A DNA stretch of 64,000 nucleotides from Lactarius indigo (taxonomy: Eukaryota > Basidiomycota > Agaricomycetes > Russulales > Russulaceae). The DNA lies in NCBI GenBank assembly GCA_025766275.1, contig JAFKAC010000065.1, positions 248,001 to 312,000 of the forward strand. The letters are read 5' to 3'. A program made the translations under genes and the position numbers. Positions 42,285 through 53,125 of the stretch are shown in pieces. Each line of letters begins with the position of its first letter. The first letter of the stretch is position 1. A model generated the notes under the pieces. That model saw nothing but the letters and a program-made list of their open reading frames with translations, made no database searches and was not told where the DNA came from.

Positions 42285-45200
42285 ATGTCTTTCCATCTTG
42301 TCTTCCCTCCGTCCGTCACCCTCGCCAAGTTGGATGGCACCAACTGGCAGACTTGGTCTGCCACCTTTACCTCCCTCATGCTGATGAATGGGTGCAGCAG
42401 GCACCTTACACACGGTGCTCCTGCTACAGTGCCCCAACATCCCCCTCTCGCAGCAGGTGCTGTGGGGCCCACTGGCCCTACAGATGAGGGACTCGCCATC
42501 CTTGCCCTCTGGGCAAAACAAGAGGAGGTCATCACTGGCCTCTTATTTTTATCAGTGACAACGGAGGTCCTATCTGGTATTCACTCCTCCCACATCTTCC
42601 CAACTGTCCATGACAAGTTCGTGGAGTTGGAGAACCTCTATGGTCAGGTTGGCTCTATGGCCACCTTTAATATTTGGGTGGGCTTGGCAAACACCAAGCT
42701 TCAGGAAGGTAGCCCCTTCCTGCCTCAGCTCCAAAAAATGCTGGACCTGAGGAACACCCTGGTGGAGCAAGGGATGCCCGTCTCGGACATGCAAATGTCC
42801 TTCATACTTTTAGACGCGCTCCCCCCATCCTACAGCACCATAGCTGGTACAATCCTGGCCTCTGGCCCCCCCTCTAATCTCCAACCTCAGGACCTCATCA
42901 ACAGGTTCATTAATGAGGAATCCCGTCTCGCCGGTCCCGTGGCGTCCTACAATAAGGTCGCCCCCGTCAAAAAATCTTCGGCCCCTCACGCTCATGAGGC
43001 GAGGCCATCGGGCAGCTCTGTGTCTTCGGACATAATCTGCCACTACTGCAAAAAACCTGGCCATAAAAAGCCAGAATGTTACAAACTTAAACGGGACCAG
43101 GAGAATGCTAAGAAGGGGAAGGCAGGACAGCGGGCAAAAGCCGCCCAGAATACCACAGTAGAGGTGCCGGACTCACTTCCGGCAAACAGGTTAAATAGTA
43201 TACCTGTACCAAAGAGCCGACTATTTACTATAGTCAATGGCTCTGGCAAAATAGAGGAGGTACATGAAGTACCTCAGGTTTCCCTTTACACGATGGGTAC
43301 ACATGGTACCCAGATTGCATCAAAATGGATGATGGACAGTGGGGCGTCAGCACATTTTACCCCTCACATAGAAGACTACAACACCTACACCCCTCACAAA
43401 GGTGTTGAAGTACTCCTAGGAGATAACTCCTTGCTCAGGAGTGTTGGTACTGGAACGGTAACAATCCGTACCAATTTTGGTTATGATCTAAAAATCTCCA
43501 ACGTGCTGCACCTACCTAATACGCACTCGCGTATACTGTCCACCCCTGCCCTTACTGCTAAAGGGGCAATAGTAAGTTTTGATGCCACTACCTTTGCCAT
43601 AAGGTATGATGGGAAAACCATTGCGGAAGGACACAAGGCTTCAGGCCTATATTGGCTTGATGGGCATCATAAAGTAAACGCCCAAGCAACTGCATCTGCT
43701 AGCCTTGATGTCTGGCATCAGCGCATGGGACACATGTCCAAAGAAGCGCTCCAAAGATATGCTCCAAAGTCTGTAAAAGGACTTAACATAGATGAATCCC
43801 CAGAGGAAGAAGGTCCCTGTCATGGGTGTGAACTTGGCAAGTCCACCCGCAAACCTTTTCCTCCCTCCCAGAAGCGTGCACAAGAATCCCTTGAACTTGT
43901 GCACAGTGACCTTGTTGGCCCACTACAGAGTAATTCTATCCAGGGCAACAAGTACTTCGCCACCTTCATAGATGACTTCTCAAAAGCTGCAGTTGTCATC
44001 CCTATGAAGTCTAAAGACGAGTTCACGGGTGCCTTCCTACACTACAAGGCATGGGCTGAAAAACAACAAAATAAGCCCATTAAAACCCTGCACTCAGATC
44101 GTGGTGGCGAGTATGTCAACAATGTCCTAAAAGACATTCTTCTGGAGGAAGGGATTGAGCATATGCTTACGATGCCTTATTCCCCACAACAGAACGGGAG
44201 AGCCGAGCGATTCAATCGCACTATCATGGAGAAAGGCACCAGCATGCTTCATCATGCTGGCTTGAGCCTTGGCTTTTGGGAACAAGCAGTCCAGACTGCA
44301 GTGCACATCTACAACCGCACCCCAACCCGTTCTAATGAGTGGAAAACTCCGCTGGAGCTCTGGGATGGTACAGTTCCAGATGTCTCTTACTTTAGAGTAT
44401 TCGGCTGTAAAGCCTACTATCATGTACCAGAACACAACCGGCGCAAATTAGATCCTAAATCAAAGGAAGCCGTGTTTGTGGGCTATGAACCCAATTCAAA
44501 GGGTTATAAACTCTGGGATAGACATAGCCGGTGCTTCGTCTCTTCACGAGATGTTACATTTGACGAAGCTACCTTCCCATCCCTGAGTGACCTGACCAGT
44601 CACTCCAACCAACCTATCACTTCTCCCGTGTCCAGCGAACCTGCAAAAGGGGCTGCTGTTGCCGGTGAGATATTCTTTGTAGTGCCTAGTCAGCCTACGC
44701 CAGCTGTTGCCCCTGCGGCACCTCAGACACCAGTCTTTGTTTTACCACCTGTCCAGGTGCCCGCAGTACCAGTACAACAGCCTAGCACACCCCCCAACAC
44801 CTCTCCAAATCCTGCCGACCAGACAATATATCACACTCCTCCATCCCAAGCTCCTGCTCCTACCACCCCAAGGTGCCCTCGCACTCGTTCACAAGGAAGG
44901 CCGCCTGTAGTAACTGCCCCAATCCCTGCCCCTAACTTCAATAGGGACATCACTCCTCCTAGGGAAACACCTAGATCTCCGAGGAATGGGTCAGTTACTT
45001 CCCCTCCTCGCCCAAGGCGTGGAACAAGGGTACGATTCACAAATCCTCGCTACTTCACAGAGGAAAACGATGAATTTGTGCCTGGGAGCAGTAGACTGGG
45101 TATGATGGACTTGCTGAATGCTGCTGAGGTTCCTGGATACAAGGACCCGCAGACTTTTAAGCAAGCTATGGAGTCTGAACAGGCTGTCGATTGGCTTGAA

Positions 45201-46688
45201 GCATGCCAGTATGAACTGGACGCTCTCGACAAGCTTGATGTCTGGAGGCTTGAACCCCTTCCTGAAGGAAGGAAGGTGGTTAAGTGTAAATGGGTGTTTA
45301 AAAAGAAAGCGGATGGACGCTTTCGTGCTAGGCTAGTGGCAAAAGGGTTCACCCAACTAGAGGGGGTGGACTTTGACGAAACTTTCTCCCCAGTTGCCCG
45401 CTTTGAGTCCTTGCGACTCCTTCTCGCGTTGGCTACGCTTGAAGACTGGCATATTCACCAGATGGATGTCAAGTCGGCATTCCTTCATGGGGAACTGGAG
45501 GAAGAAATCTATATGGAGCAACCAGTCGGTTTCGTCACAGCTGGCTCCGAGCATCTTGTATGCCGGTTACAGAAGGCCCTTTATGGCCTGAAACAGGCTT
45601 CCCGCGCATGGAATGTGCAGTTCCATGGGGTCCTAGTTGACCTAGGCTTTACGCGGACGTACTCTGATGCAGGAGTATACGTGTATCATCTTCAAGAGGG
45701 GGGTGATACACTTTTCGTGATCTTATATGTAGATGACATCACTATACTCGGAAGTTCCTTATCAAAGATTAAAGATCTGAAGGACTCTCTATCTAGTCGA
45801 TATGAGATGACTGATCTGGGAGAGATCCAGTCCTATCTCGGTGTTAACATCACCAGAGACCGTGCTAATCGCACTATGGAAATCAACCAGTCAGACTACA
45901 TCCGCGATGTGGTGGAACGCTTTGGAATGTCTGATTCCAATCCAGTATATACCCCTCTTCCCTCTGGCGCTGAGGCACACTTGATCAAGCACACAGATCA
46001 GGCCTCTACTTCTGAGATTAAGAAGTATCAACAGATTATCGGGTCTCTGCTATATGCGCAGATTGGAAGCAGACCTGACATTTCCTTCGCTGTTGCGCGC
46101 CTTAGCCAATTTGCTTCCAACCCCTCGCCACAGCATTTACGCCTAGCCAAGTATGTCCTAGCCTATCTTAATAGCACCAAGGACTACTCGTTACGCTATG
46201 CTGGAGGGAACGGCAATGGTGGTGAAGGCCTTCATGGCTACTGCGACGCTTCCTGGGGAGATCAGGAAGAAAAGCACTCCACCTCAGGTTTTGTCTACCT
46301 GCTTGCAAATGGAGCCATTTCTTGGTGCACCAGAAAGCAAAAGACTATTGCGCAGTCTACCACTGAGGCAGAGTACATGAGCCTCTCAGACGCCTCTAAT
46401 CAGGCTCAGTGGTACGCTACTTTCCTTGGAGAACTGGGGTATGAGGTATCCTCCCCCATCCCTCTGCACTGTGACAATAAGGGTGCTGTGGACTTAGCTC
46501 TCAACCCTGTCACTGGGAGACGTTCCAAACACATTCTGATCAAACACCATGTAGTCAGGGAATACGTAGAAAACAAGGTCATACACCTGATACGTACACC
46601 CACAGGGGAAATGGTTGCAGATGGACTCACTAAGTCACTGCCCAGAGAACCCTTTGAAAAAATGGTTGTTGATCTAGGAATGATGTAA
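42285..46688 (+). CDS. gag-pol: Co2 Gag-Pol polyprotein (1,467 aa)
   Basis: A single frame from ATG. Gag (about 1-250) ends in a CCHC knuckle CHYCKKPGHKKPEC (about 252-265). Protease MMDSGASAHF (Asp near 351). GAG-pre-integrase zinc site WHQRMGHMS to CHGCELGK (about 476-522). Integrase core with HSDLVGP near 540, LHSDRGGEY near 602 and the Glu in NGRAERFNR near 640. RT from about 975 with YVDD near 1147-1150. RNase H with YCDASWGD near 1317, TTEAEYM near 1359 and LHCDNKGA near 1394. Length and order are standard for copia; gag and pol are fused without frameshift. All catalytic residues that I can identify are present. Confidence 0.96.
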   Translation: MSFHLVFPPSVTLAKLDGTNWQTWSATFTSLMLMNGCSRHLTHGAPATVPQHPPLAAGAVGPTGPTDEGLAILALWAKQEEVITGLLFLSVTTEVLSGIHSSHIFPTVHDKFVELENLYGQVGSMATFNIWVGLANTKLQEGSPFLPQLQKMLDLRNTLVEQGMPVSDMQMSFILLDALPPSYSTIAGTILASGPPSNLQPQDLINRFINEESRLAGPVASYNKVAPVKKSSAPHAHEARPSGSSVSSDIICHYCKKPGHKKPECYKLKRDQENAKKGKAGQRAKAAQNTTVEVPDSLPANRLNSIPVPKSRLFTIVNGSGKIEEVHEVPQVSLYTMGTHGTQIASKWMMDSGASAHFTPHIEDYNTYTPHKGVEVLLGDNSLLRSVGTGTVTIRTNFGYDLKISNVLHLPNTHSRILSTPALTAKGAIVSFDATTFAIRYDGKTIAEGHKASGLYWLDGHHKVNAQATASASLDVWHQRMGHMSKEALQRYAPKSVKGLNIDESPEEEGPCHGCELGKSTRKPFPPSQKRAQESLELVHSDLVGPLQSNSIQGNKYFATFIDDFSKAAVVIPMKSKDEFTGAFLHYKAWAEKQQNKPIKTLHSDRGGEYVNNVLKDILLEEGIEHMLTMPYSPQQNGRAERFNRTIMEKGTSMLHHAGLSLGFWEQAVQTAVHIYNRTPTRSNEWKTPLELWDGTVPDVSYFRVFGCKAYYHVPEHNRRKLDPKSKEAVFVGYEPNSKGYKLWDRHSRCFVSSRDVTFDEATFPSLSDLTSHSNQPITSPVSSEPAKGAAVAGEIFFVVPSQPTPAVAPAAPQTPVFVLPPVQVPAVPVQQPSTPPNTSPNPADQTIYHTPPSQAPAPTTPRCPRTRSQGRPPVVTAPIPAPNFNRDITPPRETPRSPRNGSVTSPPRPRRGTRVRFTNPRYFTEENDEFVPGSSRLGMMDLLNAAEVPGYKDPQTFKQAMESEQAVDWLEACQYELDALDKLDVWRLEPLPEGRKVVKCKWVFKKKADGRFRARLVAKGFTQLEGVDFDETFSPVARFESLRLLLALATLEDWHIHQMDVKSAFLHGELEEEIYMEQPVGFVTAGSEHLVCRLQKALYGLKQASRAWNVQFHGVLVDLGFTRTYSDAGVYVYHLQEGGDTLFVILYVDDITILGSSLSKIKDLKDSLSSRYEMTDLGEIQSYLGVNITRDRANRTMEINQSDYIRDVVERFGMSDSNPVYTPLPSGAEAHLIKHTDQASTSEIKKYQQIIGSLLYAQIGSRPDISFAVARLSQFASNPSPQHLRLAKYVLAYLNSTKDYSLRYAGGNGNGGEGLHGYCDASWGDQEEKHSTSGFVYLLANGAISWCTRKQKTIAQSTTEAEYMSLSDASNQAQWYATFLGELGYEVSSPIPLHCDNKGAVDLALNPVTGRRSKHILIKHHVVREYVENKVIHLIRTPTGEMVADGLTKSLPREPFEKMVVDLGMM

Positions 46689-47031
46689 AGATGGGTTCTA
46701 GGACGTCGAACTGTTGCATATACTAGCAACAGAACTCCTAGTCTAATAGCTAAGAAAAACCCTTCTTAGAGAACTGAAGAAGTTGGACCTGTTCCATCTT
46801 ATCTCCCAGCTCACGGCTCTTCAAAAAGTAGTTCTTTGGAACTACATTATCCTCATAGAGCAGTGCATGAAGACCTCCAAAAAGTTGTCCTTTATCAGGA
46901 CTTCTGCGTACATAGATTCTTTCTAACCAGAGAATCGAAACATTTCTCTTAGTACAGTAAAGCAACAAAGTGTCCTTGCCAAGGCACTTTCACTCAATGC
47001 TTGCACCACTCTTGTGGACTGTCTCTATCAT

Positions 47032-47038
47032 GGAGGGA
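47032..47038 (+). promoter_or_regulatory. Co2 polypurine tract
   Basis: GGAGGGA directly before the 3' LTR, 350 bp after the gag-pol stop. Confidence 0.7.
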
Positions 47039-47572
47039 TGTTGAGACGCGACTGATAAAGTCACATGTCTCGTGGGATCTGATTGAGTCAGCCCACATAC
47101 TAAATACGGTATCTGTCCCTTATGGACTTATGGACACTCCGGACTCATACGGACCGCTTTTGTTTATCTTTATTTGATAGATCCATATATGGTTCTTATT
47201 GTTCTTTCTATTGTTAAGATACCGACATTGTCTGCTTTAGGCAGCTATTGTTCTCTGCCATCCAATGGCATTTCTCCCTCTGGCGCACAGACCACCTGTA
47301 TTGTGTTTGGGTCACCAGTGCGCACAGACCATTATTAGCTAAGCATCCTGTATATAAGGACTGCTGTTTTCGCCTCTACACTTCAGAGTTCCCTTCACCT
47401 CTGAAGTGTAAGTTCCCTTTACTCTTTACTTCTCTTAATACCTTTACTCATAGACGTTGCTTCTCTATAGTAACTTGTCTCCTAGGTATGCAGTTGTAAT
47501 AGAGTTCCCTTCACCTCTGAAGTTAACTTGTCTCCTAGTTTATCACTTGCTCGTTAGTTCTGCGCTTCAACA
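47039..47572 (+). repeat. Co2 3' LTR
   Basis: 534 bp, no difference found from the 5' LTR by eye. Confidence 0.96.
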
Positions 47573-47577
47573 GCAGC

Positions 47578-49048
47578 GCATGGAGTTCAGAATCCGGACC
47601 AAGAGGTCGTATATGTGTGAGCTTTGTCAGGGCAGATCCTCGACGACTTTCTCCGTCTGAAGCGATGGAGAAAAGGGGGCATCCTATCACTGAACTCTCA
47701 GCATTACAAGCCTCAATAACAGTGGAAATAAGTCGCGCATGTCTGTCACAGCCCTCCCGTTTGCAGGTGCCTATGACGATGAAGGGCCGCGAGCCCCATG
47801 TGTGTCTATCCTCCGAAAGAATGCCGATGGAAAACACAGTCGCCTGCCGGTGCATGCGAGAGTATGTTCATGTTAGCTACATGGACATTATTGATCTAAT
47901 GGAGACTCACCTTGCTGGCGTGATGTATCTCGCCAACTAGAACGCCATGAACAAGGGCCCTCGCATCGCTCATCGAGCAAAATTCCAGGCCCACGTGTTC
48001 TGTGTGCTCCCGGCACAACCCCAGGATCCTATTGGTTGAGGGGTCCCATCGCATCCTCTCCTCCACCTTGATTTCGTCAATCATGAGGACATAGCCGCAC
48101 CCAGTGTTCCCACGCGAGTTCTGGAAAGCGACTCGGATATTGCGCTGGATTTCAGACTTAGTGGGAAACCCTGCACAGGGTGACAACGAGGCTTGAAGTG
48201 AGATAGCATTTGAGCGATGGTGTAATGTTGAAACGGACGGCACGCCAAGAGTTTGGTGCGCGAGCCTTGCAACACGTGCACCACCAAGTCGAAGGAAGAG
48301 CAGTCCGCGGGACATCTCCTCTTCGGTGAAGTTCTTAGGCTTATATAAACCTTTCCTCGCACGGTCAAGTAACTCCACCATTCCTCTGACTCCCAGCCCA
48401 CGGTTCAAGCCCGCCCGAAGCAGTGCGTCCAGGCGATTGACAGATCCTTCGCTCATTGCCATGACTAACTGTTCATATTGACCCACAGTCCGTGCTCGGG
48501 TTGCCAAGGATCGCGATATCGATAGCTGTTTGAAGCGCAGCTCATCAAGCAATGCGCACTTTTTTCGAAGGACTTCAATGAGGCCGCCAATTGGCTGATA
48601 AACGTAGGTGGTATTTTCATGGATGCCGTTTTTGATTTGGGCAAGGATGCCCTCCACAATTCGGTGAGTCAGCAGTTGTGAACATGCGCGACACGAGTCT
48701 GACGATGTTTCTTGAACCCCCCCACACTGTATTGATTGTACGAACATCCGATGGCCGACGATATGGATATTCCAAGGCAGCGTGTATGCCTCATGAAGCA
48801 TGAAGGGATAGGCACTGTATGGGAGGACACCGTCTGGCATTGCGAGGTACGCCCCCGAACATGGTTTTGTCATGGGTTCTGTAGCACGCATTGACCGTTT
48901 CCGACTTGAAATAGATCTTGCACGTATTATGCTCTTGTCGTTGTCCTCTAGGACTTCTATGGGAAGCTCACGGGTCCCTGCGACGCTTGCTGGGATGGGC
49001 AATGGGATGGGTGAAGAAACGTCCATGATTGTGCACAATAGGTGTAAT
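47578..49048 (-). CDS. PL gene: exons 2 and 3, first catalytic motif
   Basis: Exon 2 (47911-49048) and exon 3 (47578-47843), intron 47844-47910 (GTGAGT to CGGCAG). Holds helical DNA-binding-like sequence, then GYVLMIDEIKVEERMRWDPS with the likely first catalytic Asp, VHGVLVGEIHH, and SIGILSEDRHTWGSRPFIVIG. Exon 3 ends at Co2 within HALLGNL. Confidence 0.72.
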
Positions 49049-49099
49049 CTGCGACAAACGGTGAGTCCTATCGTTAGGCCAGAGCCAACAATGACTTAC

Positions 49100-50061
49100 G
49101 CCGCTATCAATGCGGTGACCTTCCCCTCCAACAACCCTCCAACAACGCCTCCCTCCTCAACAAGGACTTCAAGATATTCATAGAGCCCTTGCAATCCCGC
49201 CCAACTACAACGAACCATGGCCGCAATCTCTTTGTGTGGCCTCCCGAAGCCGAGAATCCTGTCCAAGCCAGGATTGACATTCTCCCAGAGCTCGTCCTGC
49301 GGTACGTCAGCACAGACTGAGAGTGCGGAATTCCTGTTATAGCCTGATAGATCAGTCCAAAGCTCATCGCCTCCGCCCTCTAGGACCTCGCGTGGGAATT
49401 TGACAATCTCGGCTTGCAGGCGGTCAAGGAGGAGCCAAGCGGTACGACAGCCCTTCCGTGCAGGCGTTGCTTGAGGCTGCTGCACGTTGTTGGTTTCATG
49501 CAGGGCTCTATTCATTTGGTCATTTGGTGCAAGATTCGGCGTTACACCCCCTGCCCTTGGCTCACACCCTGGCTCGCGCACCCCGATCCTTGCCCTGACC
49601 TCGCTCGTAGACCAAGCAAGTTGCTCGCCTCGGTCCCAAGCTTGGTCCAGGTCTTGGTCCAGGTCCGAGGCAAGGTCTCGGTCTGTGCTCAGGTCTGCAT
49701 CTTCGCCTTCGCCTTGGGTGTCTTGATAAGCTACGTTCATTGCTGGTAGGGATATCTTTTGGCTGACCACCACTCGAGAAGAGCGCTCAACCTCCTTCCA
49801 TTCGGCTTCCCTGGCAAGATTGGTTGTGGCGGGTAAGGTGGTATCTTGCTGACGAAGATACGAGAATAAGGTGGGTTTCTTTGCCATTTCTGTGTCCCGT
49901 CGCTTCTTCTTAACAGTGGCCAGGCATTTCTTTTTCCCCTGGTGCTGTGCAAGACCTTGCGGGCCTGCTGTACCAACCTGGATGTCCTCCTTGCATAGAG
50001 GACATCGCTCGGTCGTCGTAATATCATATTTCACCCCTTTATTCTGTGCAAATAGGGTCAT
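49100..50061 (-). CDS. PL gene: exon 1, C2HC zinc finger
   Basis: Starts at ATG 50059-50061. C-x2-C-x16-H-x5-C finger (CPLCKED to HQGKKKC, residues 20-46), then a Lys/Arg-rich segment, an acidic Asp-repeat stretch (DLASDLDQDLDQAWD), and a region with WENVNPGLDRILGFG. The 51-bp intron after it is 49049-49099. Confidence 0.75.
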
Positions 50062-50527
50062 TTGGTAAATATCTTAAGGGACGCTGTGCAATGCGTACCT
50101 TTGATTTTGGCATCGAACCAGACCCTCAAAGTGAAGATGACAAAATTTAAGGCAGCTGAGAAGCACTTGGGGGGTTGGCTTGGGGAGTTGTGAGCAAGCC
50201 GGCGCAAGAGTCAGCAACAGTGTGTGCGGCCAATGACAGCAGCGAGCGTGAAAAAATTAAATTGTACAGCCCCCATGCTAATTTCGAACTGGAATTTTGG
50301 CAAGTGACAGTACAGCGCCGCAAAGTAGCGGCACAATCTAAAATTGTACGGTGAAACACTTTTTGCCGGCGGCCTTCGGTGCCCTGGCACTGACCCCCCC
50401 CCCCCTCCAGATCAACGGACCGGGCCTCCAGCGCTAAAAAAGTAAATTTTTTTAAGGCCTTCGGGTTGACCCCCCCCCCCCCACCTCGGGTCACGGAACC
50501 ACGGCCCGGCCCCCCCTTGCACTGACT

Positions 50528-51259
50528 GAACTACTGCGGTACAAAAAGTCAGGACTAAATACTAAGAACTGTACAGTAGGAAGTTTTATGCTCTGCGGAA
50601 GCAGAGCAACGCGATAACGCATCCGTGGTCAACTAGTATGACTGTGCGATGGTCCGGGAAGTCGACCCGAGGACCCGAGGGAGTAGAGTACGAACAATCG
50701 AGACATTGAGTGAATGAGAGCAGAGAGTCAGATATGGATAACATTGGATGTTGCATTTCGGCACGCTCGACCCGGCCGACTCGAACCCCACAAAAAACAA
50801 CACCGCCGCGATAATGCGCGGCGGCTCAAGATCCAACATTTCCGTATCCATTCCCATTCAAACATCACAAGCCTCATAGGGGTCTCACTCCCCTTTCTGC
50901 TTCATTTCTCGACACCGCTTCGTCACATACTCCCCTGTTTCATGCCTGCAAAAGGCCCGTGCGTATTTGTGTTCTCTTTACTGTACTTTATTCTTGTTTC
51001 TGTTAAAAATTTATCTACATTGTATTAAAGCGCGCTCGTATGTACTCCAAATGATTATCCAGTTCTCTTCCATCTATCCTCTCGTGTGCCTCTGAACTCC
51101 TCTCCAAAGCAAGCTTTGCCTTGCCTTTGCTCATCTTCGCTTGTCTTCTACCTCATCGACTTTGCGCTTTTCTCGTTGCCAATCGAACCGGCCCTTCGGA
51201 TCTCATCACCTGACTGGCCCACTTAGCCGGATCACCCCTATCGCCCGACCTTTACACCA
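50528..51259 (+). repeat. Region holding the Co3 5' LTR (left end not resolved)
   Basis: The right end is fixed near 51,259 by the primer site GGTTATGGGCCCTG (51261-51274), the same as in Co2. The left end may be one of the TG dinucleotides between 50,560 and 50,700. The 3' LTR is outside the window, so the ends cannot be checked. Confidence 0.5.
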
Positions 51260-51360
51260 AGGTTATGGGCCCTGACGCTGCAGTCTAAATCCGATATTAC
51301 CGAGAATCTATCAGCGCGTACCTTTCATTATCCGAAACCCCGCTTACCGTATTTGTCATC

Positions 51361-53118
51361 ATGAGCGAAGACTACAAACTCACTATCGTCAAATTGGCTA
51401 CCGACGGATCCAACTGGGTCACCTTTAGAGACCGCATGGTCTGGGTGTTCGATAACCGAAGATGGTCCGAACATCTCACCAGCACCACGGTTCCCACGAC
51501 TTGGACGCCAATCAATAGTGTCCCCCCTCAGGAACGCTGGGACGCGGAAGAAGCTGCCACCAAAAACTTGATCACGGCATCAGTACCCAATTACGTCTTC
51601 AACCGAATCAAGACGAAAACCAATACAAAAGATATTTGGGACGCCGTCAAAGAGATATTCCAGAAAAGATCGAAGATGATCGCCATCGACCTGGGCTGGA
51701 AACTCTCAGGCACTAAACTAGGCGAAGATGAAGACGCTCGTGCTCATCTGACTCATCTCTTAGATATGCGAGAGCAGCTCGCTTCCATGGGGGCCACCAA
51801 GACCAACAATGAATTTGCGTCCATCATCCTCAGCTCACTCCCCCCCTCCTATGAGTCCCTCATCAATTCCATCAACTCAGCAGCCAATCAAGCGGACGAA
51901 TCAGTCACACCCGATCAGGTAATCCGATTGGTCACCGATCAGTACAATCGGCGCGTCATCCAGAAAGGCAAGACTAACGGCCCAGAAGAGGCCTTCTTAG
52001 CCAACGGACAAAAACGCGACAAACGCAACGTTGAATGCCACAACTGCCACAGGCTCGGCCACTTCAAATCGGATTGTTGGGCCAAGGGAGGCGACAAAGA
52101 GGGCCAACGCCCGCCTCGAAGAGACAACAACTCAAGCTACAGCAACTACAATAACTCAGGCGACAATCGCAACAATCGCAGCAATCGCAACAATCGCAAC
52201 GGCAATAGCAACAACCGAAATAACAGGAACAGGAACAACAATCGTTCCGACAATGCAAACTCGGCCAGCAACGACATTGAAGCTTGGGCCATGATCGAGG
52301 AGATCGACGACGACTCCACTTCCCCCACTCCACAGGCCTCCGCTTACAGCGTGGGGCCACCTATCCAGCATCCCCCCATCGAGATCGAACTCTACGACTC
52401 CGGGGCGTCTCGGCATATGTCCCCATTCCACCATCGCTTCATTAATTATCGCTCCATTCCTCCGCGCACAATTACTGCCGCTAACAAACGTATTTTCTAT
52501 GCGATAGGTACCGGGGATTTACAGATCGATGTCCCCAACAGGAACGTTACTACTCCTGTGCTTCTCCGGGATACTCTTCACGCGCCTGAGATGGCGCTCA
52601 CTATTGTCTCTGTCGGCCGCATCACTGGAGCTGGCTACTCTGTCTCTTTCGAGCGACAATCCTGCAAGATCAAGAATAGATCTGGCGACACTATAGGTGA
52701 CATTCCTGCTAGCTCTAACGGCTTGTACAAAGTCGAGCATTCCTATCTGGCTGCTAGCGCCGGCTCTCCCGTCGAACAAGTCGACATCCATACACTTCAT
52801 CGTCACCTCGGTCACATTTCAGCCGACGCCATTTGTTCTCTCATCCGCAACAACGCCATCGAAGGCGTGCAGCTCATCGACGACGGCTCCTCTATTATCT
52901 GTGATTCCTGTCAATACACCAAGCTCACTCGGAAGGTCATCCGATCCGAACGCGAAGCTCCGCCAGCTCGTCACTTCGGGGTGGAAGTCCACTCTGACCT
53001 CTGGGGACCTTCGCCAACTACTAGCTTAGGGGGCCGTCGCTACTATGTCACTTTCACGGACAACTATACACACTTCACTCGGGTCGACATCTTGCGCACT
53101 AAAGACCAAACTCTGGAT
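51361..53118 (+). pseudogene. gag-pol: Co3 Gag-Pol, first part (gag to integrase N-terminal half)
   Basis: ATG start MSEDYKLTIVKLATDGSNW. Copia gag, CCHC knuckle CHNCHRLGHFKSDC near 226-239, a stretch of about 50 residues almost only Asn, Arg, Ser and Gly, protease YDSGASRHMSP near 344, GAG-pre-integrase HRHLGHIS near 480 to CDSCQYTKL, integrase HSDLWGPSP near 541. The frame runs into FB after codon GAT at 53116-53118 and continues at 57226. Confidence 0.92.
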
Positions 53119-53125
53119 GCTTATC

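Larger units (their letters stand above)
40742..47572 (+). mobile_element. Co2: complete, very young Ty1/copia element (6,831 bp)
   Basis: LTRs of 534 bp (40742-41275 and 47039-47572) appear identical base for base when read side by side. Target duplication GCAGC at 40737-40741 and 47573-47577. A tRNA-type primer site, one uninterrupted gag-pol frame and a purine tract are all present. It lies opposite to and inside the catalytic exon of the PL gene. Confidence 0.97.
37337..50061 (-). pseudogene. PL transposase-like gene (about 1,850 codons, 8 exons), broken by Co2 and a 1-nt frameshift
   Basis: Exons on the minus strand: 49100-50061, 47911-49048, 47578-47843 joined with 38861-40741 once Co2 is removed, 38191-38812, 37760-38142, 37496-37713, 37337-37426. 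All introns are GT-AG, 46-69 bp, and exon phases agree. One extra base near 39,612-39,625 (GGTGGG) must be ignored to keep the frame. Domains: C2HC finger (C20, C23, H40, C46), catalytic region with LMIDEIKVEERMRWD near residue 640, DPKHVMKRCRN near 810 and DRLESTFG near 986, Cys/His-rich region from about 1430, PHD finger near 1793-1843. The spacing and type of the Asp, Asp/His and Leu-Glu-x-x-Phe motifs resemble P-element/THAP9 transposases, with a zinc finger where THAP would be. Family assignment is moderate. Confidence 0.7.
37167..50519 (-). mobile_element. PL: large P-like DNA transposon, carrying copia Co2
   Basis: Termini are perfect 15-bp inverted repeats CAAGGGGGGGCCGGG (37167-37181, and its complement ending at 50519), flanked by the 8-bp duplication CACTGACT (37159-37166 and 50520-50527). 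Without Co2 and its duplication the element is about 6.5 kb. It holds a single minus-strand multi-exon gene with a transposase-like catalytic pattern. Eight-bp duplications are made by P and hAT elements; the protein pattern favours P. Poly-C runs lie just inside both ends. The class assignment is inference; the mobile nature is directly supported by repeats and duplication. Confidence 0.85.

Noticed and set aside
37167..50519. PL as a hAT element
   Set aside because: The 8-bp duplication would fit, but I see no hAT dimerisation region and the catalytic pattern is closer to P/THAP9. Kept as the main alternative.
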